Of a stretch of 64,000 bases of DNA, positions 25,181-35,738 are shown piece after piece; positions within the stretch are counted from its first letter, which is position 1, and every line of letters starts with the position of its first letter. This DNA comes from Pseudoscleropodium purum. Its lineage: Eukaryota > Streptophyta > Bryopsida > Hypnales > Brachytheciaceae. The notes beneath the pieces were generated by a model. It ran no database searches. It was not told the DNA's origin and worked only from the letters and a program-made list of their open reading frames with translations. The DNA is taken from NCBI GenBank assembly GCA_963969395.1, contig OZ017800.1, positions 14,912,479-14,976,478 on the forward strand, given 5' to 3'. Both the position numbers and the translations under genes were made by a program.

Positions 25181-26293
25181 ATATTGTCAAACACAAAGTA
25201 TTGTCAATTACTAACCGGCAACAACACAAGTACAAAGTTCTAGACCATACACAAATTGATACACTTGAATTGGTGGTAGTGTCTACATGCATTGCAAAAA
25301 AAGGAATGTGTCTCAAAACATAGCATAAAATATTTATACAAAGTTCAAAAACTAGAGGTTGTAGTGTCATAAGATCTACATTCAAGGTTCCAAAAATATG
25401 AACACATATAAGCAAAACCAAAACTTGAATTTTGTAAGAAAAGAATTGAAAATGCTTGGCAGCTTCACAAAGCCTCACAAATCCACTACGGGAAGTGACA
25501 AAATGACCCTTAAACTTGCACATTCATAGAGAGCAACGGAAATGAATGAAAGTGAAGTAGTGAACATAAAAATTGAATTCAAAATGTAATCTTTGAGTAG
25601 TTTAGAGGTCAATTTGGGAATTTACCTCATCGAGTTGCAAGATTCATCTATATGTTGGGGGACTAAGTTTGACTATCTTTTTTTTGTACAATTATGTCCA
25701 TTTGTCATCCTCCATGAAGAATGATTTCTAATTGGTGAAGGTTTGCAATGCACAATTGATCTAATGCCATCATGCGTAGGTATAGGGAGAATTTGCCTTC
25801 AATTCTCTAAGACTTGTTGAAGACCAAGTTCAAGTCAAACATTTGCAATATCTTCTCTAGCTTCCTTGAAGCAGTCAATTTTGATTAATTACAACAACGT
25901 CTACGTCATGAGAAGCTAGAGATAGTGTTGCTAGGTGCACCTTCAAACTAGCGTTCACCAGATGAACCTAGAAATGGTAGCTAGAATTGGTAATAAGTAT
26001 AGCAAGCCACTCTTAAATACGTTGCACCAATCAAAACAAATCCATGGAAGAATTGTTGCTCACCTTGGACAAGGCAATGGGCAAAATTGTTGCATCTTCT
26101 CCTTCATCTTCTTTGACTTCAATGACTTGAACTACTTCTTCTATGACAGGGGCAACCTCCACAACAATGAAAGTGAAGGATCTTTCTCTGAGTCAACAAG
26201 GTTTGTTTGCATTTGTCTCCCTTCCCGGAGCCAAATGACGTATATGACTTTAGAAAAGCCATTGGGCCGCTCCAACTTCTTCCTCATGCGCCT

Positions 26294-26473
26294 TTAGTCT
26301 TTAGTGTCCCAAAAATCAAATGGCCATTCAAGAATGTCATTGGTCTTCAATGTAAACCTCAATGCCTCCAATGTCAACGTGCCTTTGACATTGACCTTCC
26401 CAAAATACTTCGGATCTATAGTCTTTGCCTCCAGTGCCCACAACATGACCCTATCCAAGAAAATTGAAGCCAT
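26294..26473 (-). pseudogene. Coding-like fragment in the left arm (partner of 31445-31624)
   Basis: Minus-strand copy of the 59-codon frame described at 31445-31624 in the right arm. The plus-strand frames opposite it (26207-26486) are shadows. Confidence 0.35.
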
Positions 26474-26631
26474 AGCCCAAAAGTAAAACCAAATTTGAAA
26501 CTAGTTTGCTAAACCATATACCACAAATCTTTTTTATTGCTCCAATTCCTAAACCAAGAGCTTCTTCTTGAAAAATTAAACCCTAAGCAAGTTTGCACTC
26601 AAACAACATTCTAATTTTGTAGTAAAAAAAT

Positions 26632-26937
26632 CATGGTTGTCATAATGGGCGAGTTAGGGTCATCGGACGGGACGGACGGACGGGCAAACCGGACCGGACG
26701 GTCTGGACGGCTTTAATTTTGTAACTTGTGCAATTTTGTGGAATGACACGTCACCTCGGAATGCGAAATCTAGGGCCCTGACGATCTCGTCTGTGCCTAG
26801 CATGTTCCTTAATTCACATGGCATCCACGTGGCCTATTTTTCCGTTATCAAAAAGTCAACTATGTGTTGATTGTATCGGACGGGCGGGACCTCTAACGGA
26901 CGGGCGAACCGGATGTCCGTCCACTATGACAACCATG
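26632..26937. mobile_element. hAT-like MITE in the left arm
   Basis: Terminal inverted repeats CATGGTTGTCATA and TATGACAACCATG bound a 306-bp insertion that the right arm lacks. The flanks are AAAAAAAT (26624-26631) and AAAAAAAC (26938-26945), an 8-bp near-duplication as in hAT elements. The interior carries runs of GGACGG and CGGACGGGCG near both ends and is much richer in CpG than the surroundings. Related at the ends to the MITE at 30955-31358. Confidence 0.8.
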
Positions 26938-27429
26938 AAAAAAACTTTGTTCACTACGAGAAACCATTGTTTTTGAAACTCTAAAATTTAATGAACATTG
27001 AAGCTTGGAAATGTAGGTGGTGTCATCCAACTTCTAATCCAATGTAATTTTAGTTTTTCATCCTCCAATGACTACATTTTATAAATTAATTCTTTTTGTA
27101 TGCTATTTAGACTATAGTGTACCTACTTTTGGATCCTATTTGATATACCACATCAAAAGTTATACAATGAACAAATTGAATATCCATTTATGACAAAAAT
27201 CACCCCCATCAAAAAAATTTAGATTTCTTTTGGAGGGGAGAAGCTATTGTATAAATAAAAAATAAATAAAACTCATTATTTTTTCTCTACCCTTCATTAT
27301 TTGTAATGACTCTAACTCCATTACAATGATGCTAATTTATTTCCAAACAATGTCTAAAATTTAGGACCAAGATAATTACAATAACGCTTCATTTGATTGC
27401 ACATTAATGGTAAAAAAAATGGGAGTGCA

Positions 27430-28705
27430 ACTATTAGCAATTTTGCTGTATTATTTGTCACTTTTTCTTTAAAAAAGAGACATATTCTTATATATTGTGT
27501 TCAATGAGAACTACATACCAAGAAGTTGTTTTCATCTATTAAATTGTAAGGTTCCTTTACTATATAGCTAGTGGAAACATTTCAAAACTATCGTTTCTAG
27601 TGCCATTAAAAAATTGGAGGGGAACACTTTTTCAGACTTATTACCATTGGATCTTGTATTGCACTAAGTTAGAAAGTTGTGATAAGTATTTCAGAGGAAT
27701 CCGCCAAGTGGATTGGTAGATATTAGCATTCAAAATGAGAATTGTCATAATTGTCAATCTGCAAAAATCTGGGTAGCTTCACTTCTGAAGCTTGACATGT
27801 ATGGAAAATTGTCCAAAAAGGTGGTGCTTCTTTGCATTCCATCTTGAAAGAAAGTTATCTATATGCTTGAAAAGTTTTACATGATTTCAAATTGTTCAAC
27901 ATTTAAAAAGAATGAAATGTATACACAATGTTCACCAAAAATGCTAACTATGACATAGTAGAGAAAAAATATATATTCTTCATAAACAATTGTTTTTAGA
28001 AAATGAATTGTAGAGAGGTTCATGAAGCCTTTTTGTAGGCCTCAAAAAAATTTGCTTGTCAAAAAAGTTAAATTTGATCACTAGGTAGCTTAGATTGATG
28101 TGGGTACCTCATATAAGTCTATTTAGTGTCCAAATAAGGGGCTTTTGTGCCACAAACCCAATCATGGAATTGATAGCTACATGGCAATTGGATGGCAGAC
28201 ACGGTAGAAGGCAATTCCTATGCTAGCTAGTTGTTGTGTCAATTAGGCCCAACGGCGGTGTACAACAATTAATGTTTGCTAGAGGTTGACCTCAAAGAAA
28301 TGCTTGTCAAGTGGTGGCCTACTGCAACACCAACATGACCACACATCATGGTTTGTGGGCCAGTGTTGGTAGCAAGGCATAACCATGGAGGGGCTTCCTT
28401 CAAAGATTTATATAAGTGAATAAAGGCTACCAATAGTCTTTTCTTGGGCTAAAATTGCTTTTGTTCTATGTGTAGTGAAATGGTGTTTCCATAAAGTGTT
28501 GTAGAATTCTATTTCATTTTCTTCCAACATACTAGTTTAAAAAAATGTTTTCCAATTCACTATAAAGATGGAAAATTTTTAACATGGAAATGAGATTCAC
28601 ATGCCTTTTGCATTAGAAGGATGTATTTCCAAACATTTACATTGAATAAGTCTAAATAATATAAAATAAGAAGCACTTATAATTATGATATGTTGAAATT
28701 TACAG
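27430..28705. other. Loop of the inverted repeat, left half
   Basis: Single-copy spacer between the arms, downstream of the decayed transposase. A less AT-rich part (28080-28420) ends in a TATA-like TTTATATAAGTGAATAAAGG at 28407-28426, which could be a promoter fragment of an old LTR. No partner LTR or target duplication was found. No coding frame recognised. Confidence 0.4.
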
Positions 28706-30076
28706 TCAAATAGTAGATTGACACCCGCAACGTCCCCTTCCACAATTAGTTGGTCCAAAATGAAATTTCTCAAAGCATCTACAATTGAGGCAAAGATAAA
28801 TTCTATTGTGGGCACGACAATAAAAATAACAGTTTCAATCTCCACAAAGAAAACAAGCCTTACATTTACAAGTCCACGTTAGCAAATGCCTTTGGCTATC
28901 TACTTTTACCACTGGTTGCATATCATTGCCCTTCCAATTTAGTAGTAAAGCATCACATAAATTTATTTTGAACTATAGATGAGTGATAGGAACTATTTTG
29001 CGGTGATGTATACAAAGTAAACCTTTGTACAATATAAACATATTCACAATTGTTGTGTCAGGAAGAAATGAAAAAAAATCCTATGCACCACTTGTGTGAT
29101 TTGGTTTGACAAAAATATGATGCTCGCAATTGATTTGCGACATCAATGCCCCTCATATGCATCATATATTCCAAATGTATGGGTGAAGTTTGTATGGCGT
29201 CTTGTACTACTCTATTTCTATGCAACACTATTGACACTAGCACATGAGAAATCTATGGGCAAAGTGTGAGTTAAATTGAGAAGGACATGACACTAGTCCT
29301 TCCATAAAACACAATTGATGCCCTTGCTAGCATGAATTTTCTATTCCAGAGTTCCTTGCTGTGAATTGTTTCAATTCTTCTATGTCTTTAGTTCCATAAG
29401 TAAACCCACTCTATTACACCAAACTATTCCAATGGCATATATGTGCATTGTAGCCAATTGCATAAATAAACCAAAGTTGGACAAGAAGTTATTAACCACA
29501 ATGACATGACCTTTATTTTGGAGACATTGCACCAAATCTAAAACCACATTGTAAGCCAATTATGGCTCTCCACAAAGAATGCCTAGAAGTTCATTTTCAA
29601 TAATATTTGGATTTGTGCCATAATAAATGTTGAAATTAAAAATGTACTTTGACTTTAAGTTAACAAGGCACCAAACTTTGATATTTGACTTCTAAATTTT
29701 TTCTCAACATGTATTGTTGAGCTGGGCAATATGATCCTTTATACCTGATCATTATTTCATCAATTGTAACATATTTTTCTAGTGTCCAATTCTTCTTGAA
29801 GCTCTCCCTCATTTCAATCACCTACCAACACACTTGGCTAATTTTATCATAGCAAGGCCGCTCTCTTTCTCTCACATAATTTGCAAGATTGGTGGTGCAG
29901 AGACATTTTGTGATTAGTTGAAAATAAGCACAAGTAAAAACTTTTGAAATTTTGGACCATGAAAAAAACTTCACTTCTATGTCCAATATGTTTTCAAATT
30001 CAATTGCCTCTTCAAGCCAATAAGCATGCTTACAGCAATATATGCTTTCAATCCAACTATATTTAACGAAATCCAT
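28706..30076 (-). pseudogene. piggyBac-like transposase, decayed
   Basis: Minus-strand frames give piggyBac landmarks in the right order. ITKCLCTTNLANYV comes first. YVTIDEIMIRYKG follows, holding the first catalytic Asp (codon 29761-29759), and then QQYML. YNVVLDLVQCL-NKGHVIVV is followed by NNFLS, where family members have DNF: the second Asp is Asn at 29493-29491. Then come RVGLLMELK and RGIDVANQLRASY with the third Asp (29144-29142), followed by TKSHKW. A cysteine-rich end follows: CKACFLCGD, then FYCRAHNRIYLCLNCRCFEKFH, which matches the C-terminal zinc-binding region of the family. Several stops and at least three frameshifts separate these pieces, so it is inactive. The true start may lie upstream of 30076. 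The transposase sits entirely in the loop between the giant arms. Confidence 0.85.
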
Positions 30077-30870
30077 TTCCTTGCTTCAAGAAGAATTCCA
30101 TCATCATGAGGTGTTGTGGGTATCAATTAGTTTTTACAACAATTTGGCACTAAGTTGTGTATGGACAAAATAAAGAAAAAAATTAAAAAAAAGAAGCCAT
30201 TTGTCAAATGTTGGTATTGAGAGTTGGGCAACCTAGGAATTCCATAGGTTTGGCCAAATATGTATAATAAAAGTGAGACCAAGTTGAAGACCTAAAAAGA
30301 TGCTTCATACTAGTTGAATTAAATAAACACCATCCCTCCAGAGGTGCACTCCCATTTTTTTGCCATTGACGTGCTATCAAACAAAGCATTATTGTAATTA
30401 CATTGGTTCTAAATTTTAGACATTGTTTGGAAATAAATTAGCATCATTGTAATGGAGTTAGAGTCATTACGAATAATGAAGGGTAGAGAAAAAATAATGA
30501 GTTTTATTTATTTTTTATTTATACAATAGCTTCTCCCCTCCAAAAGAAATCTAAATTTTTTTGATGGGGGTGATTTTTGTCATAAATGGATATTCAATTT
30601 GTTCATTGTATAACTTTTGATGTGGTATCTCAAATAGGATCCAAAAGTAGGTACACTATAGTCTAAATAGCATACAAAAAGAATTAATTTATAAAATGTA
30701 GTCATTGGAGGATGAAAAACTAAAATTACATTGGATTAGAAGTTGGATGACACCACCTGCATTTCCAAGCTTCAACGTTCATTAAATTTTAGAGTTTCAA
30801 AAACAATGTTTTCTTGTAGTGAACAAAGTGTTTGACTACAAAATTAGAATGTTGTTTGAGTGCAAACTTG

Positions 30871-30942
30871 CTTAGGGTTTAGTTTTTGAACTCACTTAGG
30901 GTTTAGTTTTTGAACTTGCTTAGGGTTTAATTTTTCAAGAAG
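30871..30942 (+). repeat. 24-bp tandem repeat, three units
   Basis: Three consecutive units of the form CTTAGGGTTTAGTTTTTGAA plus four bases. The left arm has only one unit at the mirrored place (near 26560-26595), so the expansion happened after the arms formed. The TTTAGGG core resembles the plant telomere unit, but the 24-bp period shows it is not a telomere array. Confidence 0.7.
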
Positions 30943-30954
30943 AAGCTCATGGTT

Positions 30955-31358
30955 CAGGGTTGACAGGACGATCGGATGTCCGGGACGTCCAGACGCGGAC
31001 GCTGTGTCCGCAGCGTCCGCCGGAACCGCCCCGTCTGCTTCGACCGCCCTGTTTCCCCCGACCACCCTATCCAAACTGCCCCGCGGTCACTCCCTTAATC
31101 TTTAAACATAAATAGTGATATACAACTCTATTGAATCGCAATTGCAATATAAGAAAAATCAAAATCCAAATGACTTCACTCTCAATCTCTCATTGGTGAA
31201 AACAATCAAAACAAAAAACCCAAAATGGGTTTTCTAAGCCGCCCCGCCCGTCCGCCTTCCGATAGTGGGAGGGATGCTGCGTTCGCTGGTGTCCGTGAGG
31301 ACGGACGTTTGGGTTATAGACGCTATTTTGGGGCGAACGTACTGATTTGTCAACCCTG
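30955..31358. mobile_element. hAT MITE in the right arm
   Basis: Ends CAGGGTTGACA and TGTCAACCCTG bound 404 bp. The 8-bp target duplication is TCATGGTT on the left (30947-30954) and TCTTGGTT on the right (31359-31366). The left arm preserves the unfilled site with a single TCTTGGTT. The interior is GC- and CpG-rich, with CCGGACGTCC-type motifs near the left end. No transposase. The frames at 30892-31074, 31190-31381 and 31225-31467 are incidental. Confidence 0.88.
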
Positions 31359-31444
31359 TCTTGGTTTAGGAATTGGAGCAATAAAAAAGATTTGTGGTAT
31401 ATGGTTTAGCAAACTAGTTTCAAATTTGGTTTTACTTTTGGGCT

Positions 31445-31890
31445 ATGGCTTCAATTTTCTTGGATAGGGTCATGTTGTGGGCACTGGAGGCAAAGACTAT
31501 AGATCCGAAGTATTTTGGGAAGGTCAATGTCAAAGGCACGTTGACATTGGAGGCATTGAGGTTTACATTGAAGACCAATGACATTCTTGAATGGCCATTT
31601 GATTTTTGGGACACTAAAGACTAAAGGCGCATGAGGAAGAAGTTGGAGCGGCCCAATGGCTTTTCTAAAGTCATATACGTCATTTGGCTCCGGGAAGGGA
31701 GACAAATGCAAACAAACCTTGTTGACTCAAAGAAAGATCCTTCACTTTCATTGTTGTGGAGGTTGCCCCTGTCATAGAAGAAGTAGTTCAAGTCATTGAA
31801 GTCAAAGAAGATGAAGGAGAAGATGCAACAATTTTGCCCATTGCCTTGTCCAAGGTGAGCAACAATTCTTCCATGGATTTGTTTTGATTG
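31445..31890 (+). pseudogene. Coding-like fragment in the right arm, product unknown
   Basis: A 59-codon frame runs from ATG 31445 to TAA 31624: MASIFLDRVMLWALEAK, then IDPKYFGKVNVKGTLTLEAL and NDILEWPFDFWDTK. Past the stop the same frame continues sensibly (RKKLERPNGFSKVIYVIWLR). A shifted frame then gives an acidic stretch (VIEEVVQVIEVKEDEGEDA). This looks like a decayed protein-coding region carried in both arms (partner 26294-26473 and beyond). No domain was recognised. It could be a second gene of the transposon or captured host sequence. Confidence 0.35.
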
Positions 31891-32019
31891 GTGCAACGTA
31901 TTTAAGAGTGGCTTGCTATACTTATTACCAATTCTAGCTACCATTTCTAGGTTCATCTGGTGAACGCTAGTTTGAAGGTGCACCTAGCAACACTATCTCT
32001 AGCTTCTCACAACGTGGAC

Positions 32020-35000
32020 TGTTGCACGCGCAATCTAGGCGTAAGTATCTTTACATACGAAAACGTAGTAGGATGATACAAATTATTGTCCCGAGGATTT
32101 CTCGATGCTTTTCCAAACTCCAGTATTCGGATGATCGTTTTCTCGTCTTCCGACTACTCTCTTTCACTCTCTTTTCCAGAATCACTACTATTTGGATTCC
32201 AATCCGGATCTGGTATCACTCGGTTTTCCGATTTCGTCTCTTAATAAATTGGTTTTCAATTCCTTTGTTTTACCATCAGAGGGTCCGCTATTGATCTTTT
32301 GAGGGATAGGGACTTCACCACTCTAGTCTATTCACTACACAAACAAAAACAAACAAACAACAAACACCCAAGTATTCAAGATTTTGTAGCGCAGAAGGTA
32401 GATTCGGATCCTCACAACATTCCGGATATTTGAGGACTGCATTCACTCTTCCTTACTACAACGACAGATCTCAGGCATCCAGAACTAACAAGGGGGTAAT
32501 CTTTCTAGGTGTAAGGCGGATCCCAAGGTTGGTAGACTTTCCGGTGAGTGGGATTTTTGACGGTCGCTAATTTCCGCACAGAATTGTTTCCAATTCTGGA
32601 TCTACATTCACACCACTCTTCACTAAAAATCAGATTACCGTTTCAGCAATTCAAAGGTACCATGCGCAGCTCCTTCGTTTTGTATCTAATATCATTACAA
32701 TAGTACTCTCTCAATTTGATTTAGTTATCTCAAATCTGAATTCCTCCTCACATGTCCTTACATCTCAAAACTCAAATGATAAACCAACACAATTTCGATA
32801 CATGGTTGGAGCGAGAATGTTTACCAAGTGACTCAAATTAAAAAAAGGAATGGAATACAACAAAATAATTGTTAGGATGGAATGAGAGGGCAACAAAATT
32901 ACTCACCCTTAAAAAAAAAAAACCAACAAAAGTCAACGCCTAAAAAGCCAGAAAAGCACCCTGAAAATCAAGGCAACCAACCAATGAACAACCCGAGATA
33001 TCTGGAATGTTCATAGCTCAACCGCCTCTACAAATCCGGAACCCCTAAACAATCTGGAACCCGGTTCCATGTTTGGAAATCCCGTTTCGAAATAAAAATC
33101 CTACCTAACTATCTTCATTCTATCTACCCCGCTATGCCTTCTTCGAGCTATTCCCGCTTTAATTGGCCAGAGTCTTCACCGAAGCCTTCACTAGTGTATT
33201 CTTTGCTAATGACTAAGTTTGGGGCTTTCGTAAAACCTTGAGAGGTGAGTCTTCCGATTCCGTCTCTTCCTCAAATTTGAACTTCAACACCTCCTCCTTC
33301 GACTCCTCAATCTCCGAATCCTTAGCTTGCAGCGACTCACTCAATTCAATCTTAGCATGATCCCATTTCGGAGTTAACTGTTGCATATGGGAGAAATCTT
33401 GCGGATAAGACGAAGCCAGATTTGTCATTACTCCAATCCATGTGTCGAGATTGCCGCGAACCGTCAATCTAGGTACCATAAACTTTCCGGCCGTGACTTT
33501 CCCAAATGGTGGAAAAATTGGGATGGAAATCCCTTCTTTTGCCAAAATAGACTTCTTACTTGTCCCTCTCTTTGGCTTAGGTACCACTAGTCCGAATGGA
33601 ATCCATGCTTGGCTTCCTGAGGGTCCTGCAACTAGAGTGAGAATAGACTTCAGTTCCTCTGATTGCGGTTGAATCGGACCACTAGAAGCCTACCGGATTA
33701 GAGTTTGTTGAACCGGAGTATCTTAAAATATGTTCCTGGGGACTTACGAAAACCCTTCTAAGTCGATGGCCTGTTCCGGATCTAAGTACCCCAGTAACTT
33801 CCACATGTCCTTCAAAACAATCCCCATCCGGGCTTTGAAGTTGACCAAGATCTTTACCATCCTAGATCCGGTCATGTGTCTTTCTTTCTCCAACCAAGCA
33901 GTGTAGAGGTCAGCTTGGATCATTATATGTTCTAGAACCATGACGAGTTCCTTAAGGTCGTGGATGAGTCGGAGAGCCTTCGTCTCCTTCTATCTCGCCG
34001 CATACAGCTCCCCCTCCATCCACTCCAGTTGGGACTTGAAGCTATCCCTTTTCTCCTCCAACTTCCAAATCTATTCCTCCTTCTATCAGGACATTTTCAG
34101 ATCTGGATGTTTCCGGATCTCCTCCAAAATTTGGTCCAACTCTACTTTGAGTTCGCTCACGATAAGAAGCATGTGATCCTCTACATCGCCATACATTTGT
34201 TTGGCCTATTGCATCCACTAGATTCTAGCTTTGAAGAACTCCAACTCTTGGAGATGTTTCGGATTTGGAATCGGTTCCTTCCGTTTCGGTGTTGGCGCCT
34301 TTCCTTGTGCTGCCGGATCTATGGACTTTTTTCGTTTCTAGTCCACTATTTCTTCTTCCTCTTCCAATTGTTCTTATTCTTCAAATTCCTTCTCCTCCTT
34401 CTCCAGCTCTTCCATGAGGTCGTACTTCAGGATCTCGACTCCAATGTTGTACTCAATCATCTCATCGACACTCAAAACCTCCTTGTGGTTATAGAGGTGG
34501 AACAGATACGACATGATAGGGTTGTGCTTCGCTTGGTCCACATGCTCTGTCGACTTGCCCACTACTCCTTGAATCACTCTCTTCTAATGGACGATCTTGT
34601 CCTCAAAAGCTCCGAAAATGGTGTTGGCCACCGTGACCGTAATCTAAGCTGGCTTTTTTGGATACAAGATTGGAATCAAGAAATTCAATACCTGTCTATG
34701 CGTCTCGTTCTTACAGTTACTAATGGCAAAACCCTCCTTTGAGTGGGCTTGACTTTGAAACTTTCCGGCTACGTACTTGTCCACTCTTCTAGCTAGACCA
34801 AGTCCATTCTTTTTAAACGAATAGACATCCGTCCAAATGTCTTCTGTCCAAGCTACAGATTGACCTCTCACTGTCAACTCGTACTGATTCGAAACTCTGT
34901 AAATGAGTTCTTGAATCATCTCCTTGTTCTTCATGCTTCACAACCTATCTAACAATCTGACACACCCGATACACATGAGGTTCTCCTCCAATTGTGTTTG

Positions 35001-35538
35001 GTGACCCGAATCGAATGGAATAACCAAACAAGCCATCCGGGCTACAACTCGAGAGTTTCGTGCAACCGAGTCGGCAGCCACTACCATGAATCACCAACAA
35101 CTAATAAAACTAATCCGGTACTAATCCCTGTCCCCTTCCTATCTTGGTTGCTATCTCACCACTTTTTCTTTTAACTATACGTTCAACAAGTTCAACAAGC
35201 AGAGAGGGAGAGAAAGAGAAATGGCAGTGGATTTAAGTACCCGACACGTGGCCGACAGTTCCCGGTGGAGAACAGATGGAAGACCGTTCTTTAGTTTCCT
35301 AGACTAGAAGTCTAAAACATAGATTTTTGGAATCTGATACTTTTCCAGATCCCAGATCCTTATTGGATTTGTTTTCGTAACGTTACTAATGATTTTAGCA
35401 ATCCGGAAACTAACTATTTCTATCATAGTCGTAGTATAGTGGAAATCTCTAGGGTTACCAAAAAAAAGTGACATTTGGAAGTCTATCGAATTCTAATTCT
35501 AGACTAACTTATTTGATTTGAGTTTTCGTGCTCCCACA
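32020..35538 (-). mobile_element. TG...CA element (LTR-like) carrying an ORF, inserted in the right arm
   Basis: The insertion begins TGTTGCACGCGC and ends GTGCTCCCACA, with the exact 5-bp duplication TGGAC at 32015-32019 and 35539-35543; the left arm keeps the empty site. TG...CA ends plus 5 bp indicate retroviral-type integration. No pair of direct LTRs was found, so this may be one very long solo LTR or an LTR-less derivative. Read on the minus strand it starts with a promoter-like part (G-box CACGTG near 35244, TACTTAAAT near 35235, CT-rich leader near 35200-35220). The frame at 34934-33213 follows. Then comes a 3' part with CCCTCTGATGGT (near 32275) and CTCGGGACAATAA (near 32083), like the ends of plant gypsy LTRs. 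Shared motifs link it to 35739-37394. Confidence 0.8.
33213..34934 (-). pseudogene. 574-codon frame of unknown function inside the TG...CA element
   Basis: Four separate open stretches (34934-34644, 34577-34374, 33941-33744, 33587-33213) lie in exactly the same reading frame, interrupted by roughly a dozen in-frame stops but no frameshift. The protein starts MKNKEMIQELIYRVSNQYEL and goes on with WTEDIWTDVYSFKKNGLGLA. It contains Glu-rich, coiled-coil-like runs (EELEKEEKEFEE), then KHPDLKMS, LEWMEGELYAAR, LLGYLDPEQAIDLEGF, and ends with an acidic, Ser-rich tail (EEETESEDSPLKVLRKPQT). Many stops sit where CAG, CAA or TGG would make sense, as expected from cytosine deamination. No retroviral polymerase, protease or zinc-knuckle motif is present. 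It may be an extra ORF of a plant retroelement; function unknown. Confidence 0.6.
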
Positions 35539-35738
35539 TGGACGTTGCTGCAATTAATCAAAATTGACTGCTTCAAGGAAGCTAGAGAAGATATTGCAAA
35601 TGTTTGACTTAAACTTGGTCTTCAACAAGTCTTAGAGAATTGAAGGCAAATTCTCCCTATACCTACGCATGATGGCATTAGATCAATTGTGCATTGCAAA
35701 CCTTCACCAATTAGAAATCATTCTTCATGGAGGATGAC

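Larger units (their letters stand above)
24602..27429 (+). repeat. Left arm of giant inverted repeat
   Basis: This arm is the reverse complement of 30345-38501 once later insertions are removed. The outer end starts CACTACATAGGGGG against CACTGCATAGGAGG on the other side. The inner end stops at GGGAGTGCA. The outer kilobase looks almost base-for-base identical between arms; the innermost few hundred bases carry scattered differences, several of CpG-to-TpG type. It keeps the empty sites of the two TG...CA elements present only in the right arm (near 25704-25708 and 25899-25903). Its own private insertion is the MITE at 26632-26937. Without that, the arm is about 2.5 kb. Confidence 0.93.

Noticed and set aside
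25170..25523. 117-codon open frame, repeated identically at 37580-37933, as a conserved gene
   Set aside because: It is identical because it lies in the near-identical arms. The composition (Phe/Leu/Cys-rich, no domain) and the overlap with the iterated AAGTACTTT zone suggest non-coding sequence.
25935..26486. 120-, 86- and 60-codon frames, mirrored at 31432-31983, as genes
   Set aside because: They are antisense shadows of the more protein-like frame read from 31445 on the plus strand and from 26473 on the minus strand.
30871..30942. Interstitial telomere repeat (TTTAGGG)
   Set aside because: Only one TTAGGG core per 24-bp unit and three units; ordinary tandem repeat.
33960..34742. 260-codon plus-strand frame, the longest open frame in the window
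   Set aside because: It is the mirror of the Glu-rich minus-strand frame (34934-33213): Glu codons read backwards give Leu/Phe/Ser-rich sequence with no domain.
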